Assembly: GCA_947589315.1 (NCBI GenBank)
Contig: CANPZE010000004.1
Coordinates: 27,227 to 91,226 of the forward strand
DNA: 64,000 nt
Source: an uncultured Lachnospiraceae bacterium
GTDB taxonomy: Bacteria; Bacillota; Clostridia; Lachnospirales; Lachnospiraceae
Direction of reading: 5' to 3'
Shown: positions 18,632-29,600 of the stretch, in pieces
Numbering within the stretch: position 1 is the first letter of the stretch
How the letters are laid out: each line of letters begins with the position of its first letter
Notes under the pieces: model-generated
What the model saw: the letters and a program-made list of their open reading frames with translations, nothing else
The model's database searches: none
What the model was told of the DNA's origin: nothing
Translations under genes and position numbers: made by a program

Positions 18632-19696
18632 ATGAAAAAGATCGTACTTACCGGCGGAGGCACTGCCGGCCATGTTACGCCCAATATGGCATTGATACCC
18701 GAACTTCAGAAACAGGATTTTGAAGTTTATTATATCGGTTCCTATGACGGTATCGAGAGTAGATTGATCCGCGATCTTGGCATCCCTTATTATGGCATTG
18801 CCAGCGGCAAGCTGCGCCGGTATCTGGATCCCAAGAATCTCACCGATCCCTTTAAGGTAATAAAGGGATGCAGCCAGGCGAGACAGCTCTTAAAGCAGAT
18901 CCAGCCGGATGTAGTCTTTTCCAAAGGCGGGTTCGTAGCCGTTCCCGTAGTACTGGCCGCCAAGTCCCGTCATATCCCCTGCATCATCCATGAGTCAGAT
19001 ATGACCCCCGGCCTCGCCAATAAAATCTGCATTCCCTGTGCCGACCGGGTATGCACGAATTTTCCAGAGACAATCCAGCATCTGCCTCCCAGCAAGGCTG
19101 TTTTAACCGGCTCCCCCATCCGCCAGGAACTATTCCACGGCGACCGGGAGAGAGGCTTGGCATTCTGCGGCTTTACCTCGGATAAACCTGTGTTATTGAT
19201 CATTGGAGGGAGCCTGGGCTCGGTCCGTATCAACGAAGCTGTACGCGCCATCCTGCCTCGGCTGTTGAAGGATTTCCAGATCATTCATCTGTGTGGCAAA
19301 GGGAAGCTGGACCACTCTCTGATGGATGCCGCCGGCTATGTTCAATATGAATATATTAAGGAGGAACTGCCTGATCTGATGGCTGCCTGTGATATCATTA
19401 TCTCCCGGGCCGGCGCTAATGCTATCTGTGAAATTCTGGCCCTGCGCAAGCCGAATATCCTGATCCCACTGTCGGCGCAGGCCAGCCGCGGGGATCAGAT
19501 CCTAAACGCCGCCTCCTTTGAAAAGCAGGGCTACAGCCTGGTCATCCAGGAGGAGGACCTGACCAACGACAAGCTTCTGGATTCCGTCCGGCAGGCATAT
19601 GCCAACCGCGAGGCATACAGAAAAGCAATGAAGCGCAGCCAGTTGAACAATTCCATTGAAAAGATTGTTGGACTTCTTCAATCTGTCTGCCGATAA
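18632..19696 (+). CDS. murG: MurG, lipid II synthase (UDP-GlcNAc transferase)
   Basis: MurG transfers GlcNAc from UDP-GlcNAc to lipid I at the inner membrane face to give lipid II. The 354-aa product starts MKKIVLTGGGTAGHVTPN with the conserved GGTxGHxxP loop. It also carries HESDMTPGLANKI, IGGSLGSVRINEAV and the UDP-sugar site ISRAGANAICEILALRKPNI. The start at 18632 follows GGAG; an ATG at 18620 has no RBS. murC and murG in one window reflect ordinary cell-wall housekeeping. Confidence 0.96.
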   Translation: MKKIVLTGGGTAGHVTPNMALIPELQKQDFEVYYIGSYDGIESRLIRDLGIPYYGIASGKLRRYLDPKNLTDPFKVIKGCSQARQLLKQIQPDVVFSKGGFVAVPVVLAAKSRHIPCIIHESDMTPGLANKICIPCADRVCTNFPETIQHLPPSKAVLTGSPIRQELFHGDRERGLAFCGFTSDKPVLLIIGGSLGSVRINEAVRAILPRLLKDFQIIHLCGKGKLDHSLMDAAGYVQYEYIKEELPDLMAACDIIISRAGANAICEILALRKPNILIPLSAQASRGDQILNAASFEKQGYSLVIQEEDLTNDKLLDSVRQAYANREAYRKAMKRSQLNNSIEKIVGLLQSVCR

Positions 19697-19720
19697 AGTA
19701 TCAGAAAAGCGAGGAACAGC

Positions 19721-19897
19721 ATGAACCTTCCCAATGACCCTATGATCCTGTTAAGTTATATCAACACCCAGCTCCGGGACTTCTATCCGTCTCTGGAGGA
19801 GCTGTGCCATGCTCTGGATATTGATGAAGGACAGCTGTGCGAAAAAATGGCGGCCCTGGATTATCACTATGACAAGGCCGCCAACCGCTTTCTCTGA
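19721..19897 (+). CDS. Small DUF4250-family protein
   Basis: A 58-aa reading frame starts at ATG 19721, 24 nt after murG, with a GAGGAACAGC RBS. It begins MNLPNDPMILLSYINTQLRD and continues FYPSLEELCHALDI, the pattern of the DUF4250 family of small Firmicute/Bacteroidetes proteins. The second half (EKMAALDYHYDKAANRFL) reads like the second helix of a short helical or HTH-like fold. The function is unknown. It is probably cotranscribed with murG. Confidence 0.75.
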   Translation: MNLPNDPMILLSYINTQLRDFYPSLEELCHALDIDEGQLCEKMAALDYHYDKAANRFL

Positions 19898-19939
19898 TTC
19901 ATGATTCACTTAGAAAATAGCAATTTCTTTATTTTAGCT

Positions 19940-20404
19940 CTAACTGGTAACAATGCTGCCGTCACTGATCCGGGATACCCACATCGACATCCCGGGACCA
20001 TGGTTGCCAAAGGGACGGGGGTGAAAGCCGAACCGCCCATAGAAGCTCTCCCGTTCATATGCCGCCATCAGGCTAACCATGACTGTCTCCCCATCCATCA
20101 CATCTTTTTTAATATAATCTAACAATCTGCGGATCAGCTCCGTTCCAATATGATATCCCTGAAAATCCGGACGCACGATCACATCTGTGATAAAGTAGGT
20201 ATAGCCTCCGTCACTGACAATTCTTGCCATCCCTACAGGCTCTCCCTTCCATCGGGCCACCGTCATATAGAATGAATTGTCCAGCGCCTTCTGGGCGCGG
20301 CTTTCTTTTACCAGGATCCATTTCACAGACCGGCGCAGCTCATTATATTGCTCCACCGTAATATGTTCTGTATAACTTATCTGCTCTTCAGAAATAGGCT
20401 CCAT
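19940..20404 (-). CDS. GNAT-family N-acetyltransferase
   Basis: The 154-aa GNAT acetyltransferase has the acetyl-CoA loop in DVIVRPDFQGYHIGTELIRR (about residues 74-93, an R/Q-x-x-G-x-G/A-like motif). The preceding strand includes VGMARIVSDGGYTYFI, and the C-terminal part MAAYERESFYGRFGFHPRP is typical of small GNATs. The substrate is unknown. It lies 15 nt downstream of the chemoreceptor gene on the same strand, so the two may be cotranscribed. Confidence 0.85.
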   Translation of the reverse strand: MEPISEEQISYTEHITVEQYNELRRSVKWILVKESRAQKALDNSFYMTVARWKGEPVGMARIVSDGGYTYFITDVIVRPDFQGYHIGTELIRRLLDYIKKDVMDGETVMVSLMAAYERESFYGRFGFHPRPFGNHGPGMSMWVSRISDGSIVTS

Positions 20405-20419
20405 CCCTTTTCTCCAATC

Positions 20420-22174
20420 TTATTTTAACGCTGCTGCTTTTCCCCCCTGAACTTTAAAGAATGCTATGTCTTCATTCATTTCCTGTGACAACGACTGCAA
20501 TCTTCCTGCCGTTTCAGCCATCAATGCGATGGTTTCATTCAGACCCTGCATAGAAGCGGTAGTCTCCTGGGCGGAGGCTGCATTTTCCTGCGCTGACGCT
20601 GACAGGTTGGCAATCACATCCACAACCTTCTCCCTTGCTTTATTACAGGTGTCCGTCTGTCCCTTGATCTCGCCAGTAGCGTTCTTGGCTAATTCAATGC
20701 CACGGTCCACTTCAATAATCTGCTTTCTGGTCTCCTGCAGCTTCTGATGCTGTTCATTTACAATCTGATTTACCTTATCCATAATAGCCACAGTATCCTG
20801 AGAATCCTTCAACAGATCGCTGATGATCTGGGCGATCGTATGGGCTGATTCATTACTCTGTTCTGCCAGCTTCTGGATCTGTCCTGCCACCACTGCAAAA
20901 CCTCGTCCCTGCTCCCCGGCGCGGGCCGCTTCAATAGATGCATTCAGGGAGAGCAGATTGGTCTCCTCTGCAATGGACGTAATCAAATCTACAGCAGCGC
21001 TGATCTTCACTGCGGAATCATTGGTTGCATTTACCTGCTGGGATATGTTCCCTACTGCCTCCATAGTTCTGTTATTGGATTCACTCAGTTCCTCAATAAT
21101 GGCAACGGATCTGGCTCCGGCCTCCCGCATATTTCCGGCGGCGTTGTCCAGCCCATCCACATGCTCAACAATGGAATAAATCAACCGTCCCATTTCCTCG
21201 ATCTGTTCTAATACCGTCTCTACATCATTTGCCTGAGACAATGCCCCATCTGAAATATCATCCACTGCATGGCTGATCTCATCAGCGGCGTCACTTGTCT
21301 GAGAGGCCATGGCATTTAACTCATTCCCGGCATCCAGCAAAGTTTTTGAAGTCGTATTAATGTTCCTGACTACCTTCACTAATTCATGCAGTAGCTTCGC
21401 CACTCCCCGGGCCATATCTCCCAATTCATCATTCCGTTCCAGGACCTTCCCGGTCAGGCTCATTTCTAATTGCCCATCCGCCAATTCTACCACTGCATTT
21501 TCTGCTGTGAAAATAGCCTTCTGTATCCCTTTGGCAAAAAGGGCTGCCAGCGCAATCGCGATTATGGATATAACTACAATTGTAAGTACTACCTGGCTCA
21601 GCCTCTGCCGGATAAACGCAAATGCCTCTGTAGCGGGAATTCCCGCAAACATCATCCCCACAGTAGTTCCATCGGAGTTCTTTAGCGGAGCATAGCAGGC
21701 ATAGTAAGGTTCCTCATTAATTGTAAGATTATATTTCTGAACCTGCTGGTCTTCCTCAATAACCTTCTTTACCACACTCTCATCTGCCTGAGTACCGATG
21801 ATCCTCTCCCCGGTATGTTTATCCAACAAAGAAGTGGCCATACGGGTATCTCCGTAAAATAACGTGATATCCATATCTGTTCCTTCCACAAAAGAATCAA
21901 TCACTTCTACATTAGAAGAAATGTCATATTCCCCTTTCCAAAGATGGTTCTCTTCATCTACCCGATAATCTCCCGGTGCGATGGCATCGTATGCCGCAGT
22001 CACACTCTGTACCTGCGCCTGTAACCCCTTCATAGTCTCTGTGCGCATGCCCTCTCGCATATTTTTGATAGTGATCACCCCTATGATCGCGCTGATAAGA
22101 AGCAGCGGAATCACAGCGACCCCTAAAATACGCACTAAAAGTGAAACCTTTAACCCCTTTTTCTTCTGTCCCAT
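20420..22174 (-). CDS. Methyl-accepting chemotaxis protein with extracellular cache domain
   Basis: The 584-aa transmembrane chemoreceptor has TM1 near residues 8-32 ([20 protein letters not shown]). A periplasmic-side single-cache-like sensor follows (about 35-185, [17 protein letters not shown] and [20 protein letters not shown]). TM2 ([19 protein letters not shown]) and a HAMP segment come next. The signalling tip is [20 protein letters not shown], followed by [18 protein letters not shown]. The ligand cannot be told. No other chemotaxis gene is in the window. The RBS is AGAAGGAGAGGG. Confidence 0.93.
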   Translation of the reverse strand: MGQKKKGLKVSLLVRILGVAVIPLLLISAIIGVITIKNMREGMRTETMKGLQAQVQSVTAAYDAIAPGDYRVDEENHLWKGEYDISSNVEVIDSFVEGTDMDITLFYGDTRMATSLLDKHTGERIIGTQADESVVKKVIEEDQQVQKYNLTINEEPYYACYAPLKNSDGTTVGMMFAGIPATEAFAFIRQRLSQVVLTIVVISIIAIALAALFAKGIQKAIFTAENAVVELADGQLEMSLTGKVLERNDELGDMARGVAKLLHELVKVVRNINTTSKTLLDAGNELNAMASQTSDAADEISHAVDDISDGALSQANDVETVLEQIEEMGRLIYSIVEHVDGLDNAAGNMREAGARSVAIIEELSESNNRTMEAVGNISQQVNATNDSAVKISAAVDLITSIAEETNLLSLNASIEAARAGEQGRGFAVVAGQIQKLAEQSNESAHTIAQIISDLLKDSQDTVAIMDKVNQIVNEQHQKLQETRKQIIEVDRGIELAKNATGEIKGQTDTCNKAREKVVDVIANLSASAQENAASAQETTASMQGLNETIALMAETAGRLQSLSQEMNEDIAFFKVQGGKAAALK

Positions 22175-22262
22175 AATACTTTACCCTCTCCTTCTCTAAT
22201 ATTATTCATCATCAGCATCTGTTAAGACCTGACAAAGGAAACGCAGTAACGTCTCTCCTTTT

Positions 22263-22292
22263 TATTATACTACTCCCGTCTTCTTCTGTCCA
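22263..22292 (-). promoter_or_regulatory. Promoter of the chemoreceptor gene
   Basis: TGGACA (22287-22292), an 18-bp spacer and TATAAT (22263-22268) lie on the minus strand. No SigD-type GCCGATAA box was found, so motility-sigma control is not supported. Confidence 0.5.
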
Positions 22293-22464
22293 TATTATAT
22301 TAGTAGTATTGGGATTACTTTAGTTTCTCTTAGCTGTAATCTGCACTGACAGGAATAGATTTCTCCTGTTCAGCATATGTATTAGTAAGGTTTTAATCCT
22401 GCGGCCTCCGGTACGGCAATGCATCCCGGAAGGTCTGTAATTCAATAAGAAACGGAGGATCACC

Positions 22465-24069
22465 ATGGAACTATCACTGCAGAAAATTCACGTGAACCGT
22501 ACTAAATGCCACAGCAGCATGCAGATCACCCTGGAGGATGACATTATTGTTCCGGACACGAAGCCGGATATCGAAGCCCTGATCAAGAAGCGAGGCAGGA
22601 TCCAGATCACAGAGGCAAGAGCCGGGCAGGACAAGGTGATCATCCGGGGAATCCTTGGCTTTACGCTCCTGTATGTCAGCAATGAGGACATCCGCCCAAT
22701 ACATAATATGACCGGTCAGATCCCTTTTGAGGAAAGCCTGAATATGGATACGGTATCGCCGGCAGACGACATTACGTGTACTTATGATCTGGAGGACTGC
22801 CAGGTCAGCCTGATCAACTCCCGTAAAATCAGTGTCCGGGCTATTGTCAGCTTCCATTGCTGCGTGGACGAGGAGGAGGATACGCAGGTAGGGGTTGATA
22901 TTATTTCTGAGGAGGCTGCCCGGGCAGGCATGGAGCTTTCCGCCTCGCCGGAGGGCTTACATAAACGCTTTTCCTCTATCTCCTATACCCAGACTATGGA
23001 ACAGAAAAAGGACATCTTCCGGATGAAGGATACCTTCTCCCTTCCCAAGGGAAAACCTAATCTGGAGAATCTGCTTTACTATGAAATGACGCCGCAGAAC
23101 CTGCAAACCCGCCTGATTGAAGACGGCATCCGGGTCACCGGTGATCTTCAGCTTTTTGTTCTCTATGTTCCGGAAAATGAGGAACGGCGCCTGGAATATC
23201 TGGAAACAGAACTTCCGATTGACGGCGTAGTCAACTGCAGTGGCTGTGACGACAGCATGATACCGGATATTACTTTCCTGGAACAGACAAAGGAAATGGA
23301 AGTAAAAACAGATGACGATGGGGAACAGCGGCTGCTGGAACTGGAGTTAATCCTGTCTATGGACATGAAATTCTATCAGGACCAGGAACTGCAGATCCTG
23401 CAGGACGCTTATTCCACCGCCTGCCAGCTCCGGCTCACCCGCCAGCCGGCCAACTATGAGAGGCTTCTGGTGAAAAACCAGGGGATCGTGCGGATCTCCG
23501 ACCGCATACGGATTGACAGTAAGAAGGATAAAATCCTTCAGATCTGCACCTGTACAGGGAATGTGCAGATTGATGAGCAGGAGATCGTTCCCGGCGGCAT
23601 CCAGCTGGAAGGCATTGTGGAATTGGATATTCTGTATATTACAGAAAATGATAACAATCCTCTCGGCAGCGCCAGTGGAATGCTCCCCTTCAGCCATTTC
23701 CTGGAGGTAAAGGATATTTCTCCTCAGGATCACTATCAGCTGCAATCGGATATCAGCCAGATCAGCGTGATCATGCTGGATGCAGAAGAAGTGGAAGCTA
23801 AGGTCGTCATCACCCTGAACACTATTGTCTTTACTCCCGCTGCGGATGAAGTGATCACCGACATTGAAGAAGCTCCCCTTAATCTGGAAAAATTGCAGAG
23901 CATGCCCGGCATTGTCGGCTATATCGCTACAGAGGATGGGACTCTCTGGGAATTGGCCAAGGAATATTCCACCTCCCCGGAGAGTATTATGGAACTTAAT
24001 GGCCTGTCCACAGACAAGATCCACCAGGGAGATAAACTTCTGCTAATGAAGCAGGTAGACGGTCTGTAA
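22465..24069 (+). CDS. DUF3794 repeats plus C-terminal LysM domain protein
   Basis: The 534-aa protein has DUF3794-type units; the start of each is recognisable by patterns such as DIIVPDTKPDIEALIKKRGR near the N-terminus. A C-terminal LysM follows (GTLWELAKEYSTSPESIMEL and then GDKLLLMKQ). The architecture is like SpoVID/SafA-related and other spore-associated proteins of Clostridia, so a coat or cortex-binding role in sporulation is inferred. No signal peptide is present. The ATG follows ACGGAGGATCACC. I could not identify a confident SigE/SigK promoter in 22200-22464. Confidence 0.85.
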   Translation: MELSLQKIHVNRTKCHSSMQITLEDDIIVPDTKPDIEALIKKRGRIQITEARAGQDKVIIRGILGFTLLYVSNEDIRPIHNMTGQIPFEESLNMDTVSPADDITCTYDLEDCQVSLINSRKISVRAIVSFHCCVDEEEDTQVGVDIISEEAARAGMELSASPEGLHKRFSSISYTQTMEQKKDIFRMKDTFSLPKGKPNLENLLYYEMTPQNLQTRLIEDGIRVTGDLQLFVLYVPENEERRLEYLETELPIDGVVNCSGCDDSMIPDITFLEQTKEMEVKTDDDGEQRLLELELILSMDMKFYQDQELQILQDAYSTACQLRLTRQPANYERLLVKNQGIVRISDRIRIDSKKDKILQICTCTGNVQIDEQEIVPGGIQLEGIVELDILYITENDNNPLGSASGMLPFSHFLEVKDISPQDHYQLQSDISQISVIMLDAEEVEAKVVITLNTIVFTPAADEVITDIEEAPLNLEKLQSMPGIVGYIATEDGTLWELAKEYSTSPESIMELNGLSTDKIHQGDKLLLMKQVDGL

Positions 24070-24078
24070 AGAAAAAAC

Positions 24079-24155
24079 AGCTTTTCTGCCAAGGGGATCC
24101 TTCTGGAGGATTTCCTCCCGGAGGGATTCCCTCTCTGGCAGAAAAGCTATTTTTA
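24079..24155. terminator. Bidirectional terminator between the LysM gene and ilvE
   Basis: AGCTTTTCTGCCA (24079-24091) pairs with TGGCAGAAAAGCT (24136-24148) around an inner GGAGGA/TCCTCC hairpin. A T-run follows on the plus strand, and on the minus strand it leads into TTTTTTC. It ends both converging genes. Confidence 0.85.
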
Positions 24156-24195
24156 TCTGTGCTGCAATTCAATCTCTCTCATAAAAGCCGGCGGA

Positions 24196-25221
24196 TCACT
24201 CAATTACTTTAATCCATCCCTCCGGCGCCTCAATGCGTCCCATCTGGATGCCGGTAAGGGTATCATATAATTTCTTAGTCACCGGTCCCATTTCATCCAT
24301 ACCGCTGGGCAGGCAGATTTCTTTTCCATGATCTACAATCTTTCCTACCGGGGAGATAACAGCGGCGGTCCCGCACAGGCCGCACTCTGCAAAATCCTTG
24401 ACCTCATCCAGGTAAACCTCGCGCTGCTCTACCTCAAGCCCCAGATACTTCTCTGCCACTACCATCAACGAACGGCGGGTGATCGAAGGAAGGATGCTGT
24501 TGGACTTGGGTGTGATAATCTTATTGTCCTTAGTGACAAAAAGGAAATTAGCCCCGCCAGTCTCCTCTACCTTGGTACGGGTAGCCGCATCCAGGTACAT
24601 ATTTTCATCAAATCCCTGTTCATGGGCGTCTACAATAGCATGGAGGCTCATGGCATAGTTAAGCCCCGCCTTAATATGGCCCGTTCCATGGGGAGCTGCC
24701 CGGTCAAAATCACAGACGCGGATCGTAATAGGCTTGGCGCCTCCCTTAAAATACGGTCCTACAGGAGTGCAGAACAGGCGGAACTGATATTCCTCTGCCG
24801 GCTTTACGCCGATGACTGCATTGCTTCCAAACATATAAGGGCGTAGATATAAGGTGGCGCCGGAGCCATAAGGCGGTACATAATCAATGTTCGCCTTTAC
24901 AGTCTTTACCACTGCATCTATAAACCGTTCCTTGGGAAATGCCGGCATCTCCAGCCGCTTCGCAGACGCTTCCATACGTTCTGCATTCAGATCCGGGCGG
25001 AAGCAGACTACCCGGCCATCCTCTGTAGTATAAGCCTTCAAGCCTTCAAAAATAGTCTGCGCATACTGAAGGACACAGGCGCATTCACTGATCTGCACTG
25101 TATCCTCAGTGGTCATGGTTCCTTCATCCCATGCCCCGTCCTTATAATTGGACACGTATCTTTGATCTGTCTTCATGTAATTAAATCCGATGTTGCTCCA
25201 ATCAAGGTCTTTCTTTGCCAT
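24196..25221 (-). CDS. ilvE: Branched-chain amino-acid aminotransferase
   Basis: IlvE is a PLP-dependent fold-type IV enzyme interconverting Leu/Ile/Val and their 2-oxo acids with 2-oxoglutarate/glutamate. The 341-aa product includes YAQTIFEGLKAYTTEDGRVV, RPYMFGSNAVIGVKPAEEYQ and FRLFCTPVGPYFKGG. GHIKAGLNYAMSLHAIVDAH carries the PLP lysine (GHIKAG). EVYLDEVKDFAECGLCGTAA and VISPVGKI are class-IV signatures. It has its own promoter at 25269-25297. Confidence 0.95.
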   Translation of the reverse strand: MAKKDLDWSNIGFNYMKTDQRYVSNYKDGAWDEGTMTTEDTVQISECACVLQYAQTIFEGLKAYTTEDGRVVCFRPDLNAERMEASAKRLEMPAFPKERFIDAVVKTVKANIDYVPPYGSGATLYLRPYMFGSNAVIGVKPAEEYQFRLFCTPVGPYFKGGAKPITIRVCDFDRAAPHGTGHIKAGLNYAMSLHAIVDAHEQGFDENMYLDAATRTKVEETGGANFLFVTKDNKIITPKSNSILPSITRRSLMVVAEKYLGLEVEQREVYLDEVKDFAECGLCGTAAVISPVGKIVDHGKEICLPSGMDEMGPVTKKLYDTLTGIQMGRIEAPEGWIKVIE

Positions 25222-25268
25222 ATCGCTACTTCCTTTCGTAAACCGTCTGTCATTATTACATTAAAATA

Positions 25269-25297
25269 ATTTTAATACTTGCCATAATCAGTGTCAA
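25269..25297 (-). promoter_or_regulatory. Promoter of ilvE
   Basis: TTGACA (25292-25297), 17 bp and TAAAAT (25269-25274) are present. The -35 box overlaps the stop codon of the upstream DUF6273 gene. Confidence 0.7.
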
Positions 25298-26580
25298 GTC
25301 TCTGCTTTTTGAATGGTAGGGGCGTCCTCCAGCAGTCCTTCATCTAATGACACCCAGACGGCAGGACGGACTACCTTCACTTCCTGGGAATCCCCCGATG
25401 CGCCTTCCTTTCCGGCTGCCTGCTCCACAACTACTTTTCCCTCTCGGTCCACCCAGACCTCCGTGCCTGCTTCCGGGCTGCGCAGCCACCATGCGTCTGT
25501 CACCGGATACCATTCCCCCTTATACCATTCTCCCCATTCAGCCGAGAAGCGAAGTATGCTCTGATATTTTTCATATTCCTCCTGGCTCAGCAGGAATACC
25601 TTGTCTGTCTTGTCCTGGGAAGGATCATTGTCTACAGGAATAAGCAGTTTCTTTTCCCCGCTGTTAAATACATTTTCCCGGAATTTCTTATGGAGCCACC
25701 GGCGGATCCAAGTGTTCTCCCAGGTATTCCCGTCCCCGTTATCATAAATATGCTGCCGGTAATCTCCCGCCAGCAGGAGCAATACCTTATCCTTGCTACG
25801 GTCTAAAAGAATCCATTCCTTCGTTCCAAATTCTACGATATCCCCAAGCTCTTTCTCCTCCGCTGACAGATCGGCCAGTTCGATCCGGGCCGCCAGCTTG
25901 TCAGCCTTCGTATTGCCCGCCGCCTTGCGGCAAAGCTGCAGAGCCTTCCCCATATTTCCGCGTTCATAAGCTTTCAATGCCTGTTGATAGCGGCAGGAAC
26001 GGATCATCGCCTGGCTGTTGATAAAACCATTGGTCTCCTGGAAATTCAAAATGGCCAGGGCATACTTCCCCTGATGCTTATGCACCAGCCCCTTCGCATA
26101 GGGCTGAGCCGGTGAGACCCAGAACACTGCAAACAGTACCAGCAGAATAGCAGCGGCGATCCCTCTGTTGCGCCAGACAGTCCTGCTGTCCAATTGAACC
26201 AGCTTCTTTTTGCATTGCAAGATACGTTCCGGGACATCCTGGTACTCTGGGATCCGGCCATACTCTCCAAGCACTGTCTTATAATCCAGCTTGGAGGTGG
26301 CTGCCTCTTCCAGTAAAACCGCATTTTCATAGGTTTTGCGGATTCCTTCCTCCTGTTCCTTTATCGCCTGTTCCTCACATTGACGCTGCTGTTCAGGGCT
26401 GTCCTTGTATTCTCCCAGCTCCTGGAAGATCCTGGCGGCTCCCTGGAGAGAGGCCACCCTCCTCTCAAAACGGAGCACACACTCCAAAGAATCCTTTAAT
26501 TCACAGGCATAACGATATGATTTTTCCTCCTGAGAGAGTTCCTCTTCCTCCCAGACGGGCTTTCTCTTTTTTTTCTTCAT
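25294..26580 (-). CDS. Single-pass membrane protein with DUF6273-like domain
   Basis: The 428-aa protein has a charged, TPR-like helical N-terminal half (Lys/Glu rich, residues 1-135) and one transmembrane segment GIAAAILLVLFAVFWVSPA (about 138-156). A repeat-like region follows (GKYALAILNFQETNGFINSQ and then KAYERGNMGKALQLC). The C-terminal domain runs from EKELGDIVEFGTKEWILLDR to AWWLRSPEAG, a pattern I associate with DUF6273. The function is unknown, perhaps an envelope-associated sensor or scaffold. It lies downstream of the GH59-like gene on the same strand (45-nt gap). Confidence 0.7.
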   Translation of the reverse strand: MKKKKRKPVWEEEELSQEEKSYRYACELKDSLECVLRFERRVASLQGAARIFQELGEYKDSPEQQRQCEEQAIKEQEEGIRKTYENAVLLEEAATSKLDYKTVLGEYGRIPEYQDVPERILQCKKKLVQLDSRTVWRNRGIAAAILLVLFAVFWVSPAQPYAKGLVHKHQGKYALAILNFQETNGFINSQAMIRSCRYQQALKAYERGNMGKALQLCRKAAGNTKADKLAARIELADLSAEEKELGDIVEFGTKEWILLDRSKDKVLLLLAGDYRQHIYDNGDGNTWENTWIRRWLHKKFRENVFNSGEKKLLIPVDNDPSQDKTDKVFLLSQEEYEKYQSILRFSAEWGEWYKGEWYPVTDAWWLRSPEAGTEVWVDREGKVVVEQAAGKEGASGDSQEVKVVRPAVWVSLDEGLLEDAPTIQKAET

Positions 26581-26625
26581 CCTTTCCAGCTTCCTTTCCT
26601 CAGCGATCTGCCAACGGCCGGGGAT

Positions 26626-29600
26626 CTACTTGCGCTTTGCCTTTCCCTTTGCTTTTACCGTTACCTTTACCTTCGCCTTCTTATTATTGTACGTAGTAAC
26701 TGTGATGACTGTCTTTCCGCGGCGCTTTGCCTTAACCTGGCCAGATGCGCTGACGGCCGCTATCCTTTTATTCCGGGACCGAAATGTGACCTTCCCCAGG
26801 CTTCCCGGCGACAAACGGCACTTTAACTGCTTTTTGCTGCCCGCCGCCAGCTTCAGCTTCCCAGGGGCAACGGCAACCTTAGCAGGCGCCCTTTTTACTG
26901 TGATCAGCACGCTGCGGCTGCATCCGTCCTCTGTGGCTGCGGTGATCCTGGCTGTCCCTGCTTTGCGGGCAGTGACGCCGCCTCTCCCATTTACATCCAC
27001 AATGTTTTTATCAGAACTGCTCCAGAGAATGGTCCCTGTCTTCTTTTTGCCTGCCGGGCCCGCAGATAAAAAGGTGTGTTCTCCTACTCCCAGGCGAAGC
27101 TTATGCCCCTTTGACACAGTTATCTTCAATTCTGTAACAGTAATTTTACAGCTTGCCTCAGCCCCATTTTCCGTATGCGCCGTCACTGTAGCCGTACCGG
27201 AACCATTCCCGTGTACTCTTCCATCGGAGGTAACCACAGCTACAGAAGCATCGGAAGTCGTATAGGTGATCGTATCCGTAGGATTCTCCCCCAAAAGTAC
27301 CGGTTTCAGGTCCACTGCCTGTCCATAATTTATATTTATCTGGTCTGCCTCCAGCTGGATCCCAGAGGCTTTCGCCCCGGTATCCTGCCAGGACGCACCC
27401 TGTATCTCCAGGGCGTCTAATGTCAGTCCCTGTCCCTTCACCAGAGATACCTGTATGGTATGCGTCCCCTCTGCCAGATGATCTGTCTGCCAGAAAACTG
27501 CCCGGTTGTCTGTCTCCTTAATGGCATAAGAGGCCTCCTTTTCTTCCCCGTCTATCAGGATCCTCAGTCTGGTACCCGCAAAGTTCCTTCCCAGCAGGCT
27601 GATCCCAGTACCCTGGAAGGAGAACGACAGGGAGTCGCCCTTTTTCTCCAGGCTCGTCAATGTCCTTCCATAATATACATAACTTTGACTGTGTTTACGG
27701 GATACCCCCTCTGACACTGCAACACTGCTGTCCAGGTCATCCACTCTGGTAATCGCAGGAACCCCTCCAGACAGGGGGCGCACCTGGATATTATCGTAAT
27801 AATTGCAGGCGTAACTGCTGCCCAGGGCAATTCTGCCGGAATTGACCAGAGAGCGGGTTATCGTGACGGCTTTCATTTGCTTTCCATTGATAAAAGGCGT
27901 GACGGTATTGCCCTGCACTGCCAACTGTAAGGTCATCCAACGCCCCTGGCGGATACCGGCTATCTTCCCCTGGGCGAGCTTCCCTGTATTGGCTGTCAGA
28001 GTCCATTTCCCACTGCGGTATACCCGCAGCCAATACCCATTATCCCCAATATCACCGGAACAGTTATACCGGGCGCACAAGCCGATATAATCTGATTTTT
28101 TCCTGCTGTCCCTGTCCAACATGGCATCTGCCGATACGATGTAATCCTTCCAGGTATCGTCTCCCAGGGAAGTGACCGGGTCATTATTCTTACCGCCCCA
28201 CGCTTCCGGGAGCATATCCCGGTTCAGTTTCTGCGCCAGCACCCGGCTTCCATCCTCCAGGACCTCGACCTCAAAGGCGCCGTCCTGATCTGTCGTGTAT
28301 TGAGGGGTTCCTCCCCGGCGGACCAGAAATTCATCCGTATATTCAAAATCGTCTCTGTAGGGGAGGGGCAACGGGGTATCCAATGCTTTATTGCCGGCGC
28401 TGGTGCCTTCCTTCCTCTGGGCGTAGGAGAGCTGTCCTGTCGTAGTAGTTACTGTTACCATGGTATACGGTGACACTGTTACTGTATACGTCCATACGCC
28501 ATTGTCCTGCACAGGCGTAAGGCTGGCAATGGGCTGGAGCCAGCCTGCATCGTAACTCTCCTCCGCTCCATTGCTTCTGGTCTCCCAGACAGTAACACCG
28601 GCAGATGCTGCCGCCAGTCCGGACACCTTCACCTGGTACACCCGGGGGCTGCTGCTGTCATTTGTTATCACTGTAGAATAGTTGCCGGAGGCCGGGTCTG
28701 CCGCCGTCAGATAATTATTTTTCGTGTCATGGATCGTATGATCAGACTGGGTGCCATCCCCATAGGACCCACTGCCTACATACTGCCAGCCTTTCTGGAT
28801 AAAGCTGTTGAAGTGCATCGCCATGGCCAGCCCTGCCGTTACCTGATAATATCCAGACCAGGGGTGGTTGGCAGAAAGCAGCTGCTTGGGATAGTACACG
28901 GAACCATCATAATAGGATGCCACAGAGGGCTGGAACTCATACATCGTCATTCTGGATTGGGCATAACCAATAATGATCCGGTTGGCGATATCTAATACGC
29001 CGTTTTCCCCTGAGGTACTCACCCGGTCTTCTGTATTATTAGCGCCAAATATAGTATCTGTAGCTACAGATGCCCCCTCGCTGAACCAGATTTCCTTTCC
29101 ATATTGCTGATTCAGCTTTAATACCTTTTTATCCATGTATGAATTATAATGGCAGCCGATCACATCCACAGCATTCCTGTATTTCTTATTCTTCAGCATA
29201 GACTCGGCCACCTTCATGGTATCTGTCTCGTCTGCTGCCACCAGCTTGATCTGGCTGTAATCATACCGCAGGGAAGCTTCCTTCTGCAGCTGCTGATCCA
29301 GATATATGGTCCATTTCTCTTCTATTGGTTTCTCATTTCGATTGGCGCTGATGTAGGCGAAACGCAGGCCCCAGGTGTCGTATGCTGCGTCCAGAGTCTC
29401 TTTGTACCACCGGTAACGCGCCCGGAAGCCTGCCTTTTCACTAATATCGTAAGCCTCCTGTACCCAGGCGGGCATCCCCCAGCACAGCATGTCCAGAGAG
29501 ATATCCGGATTAATCGTCAATGCGTCATGGGCAAAGAGAAAACCCGCTCCCCGGCTGACATTAGCCTTTTCTCCGGCGCTTCTCTTAGTAGCCGGTTCTG

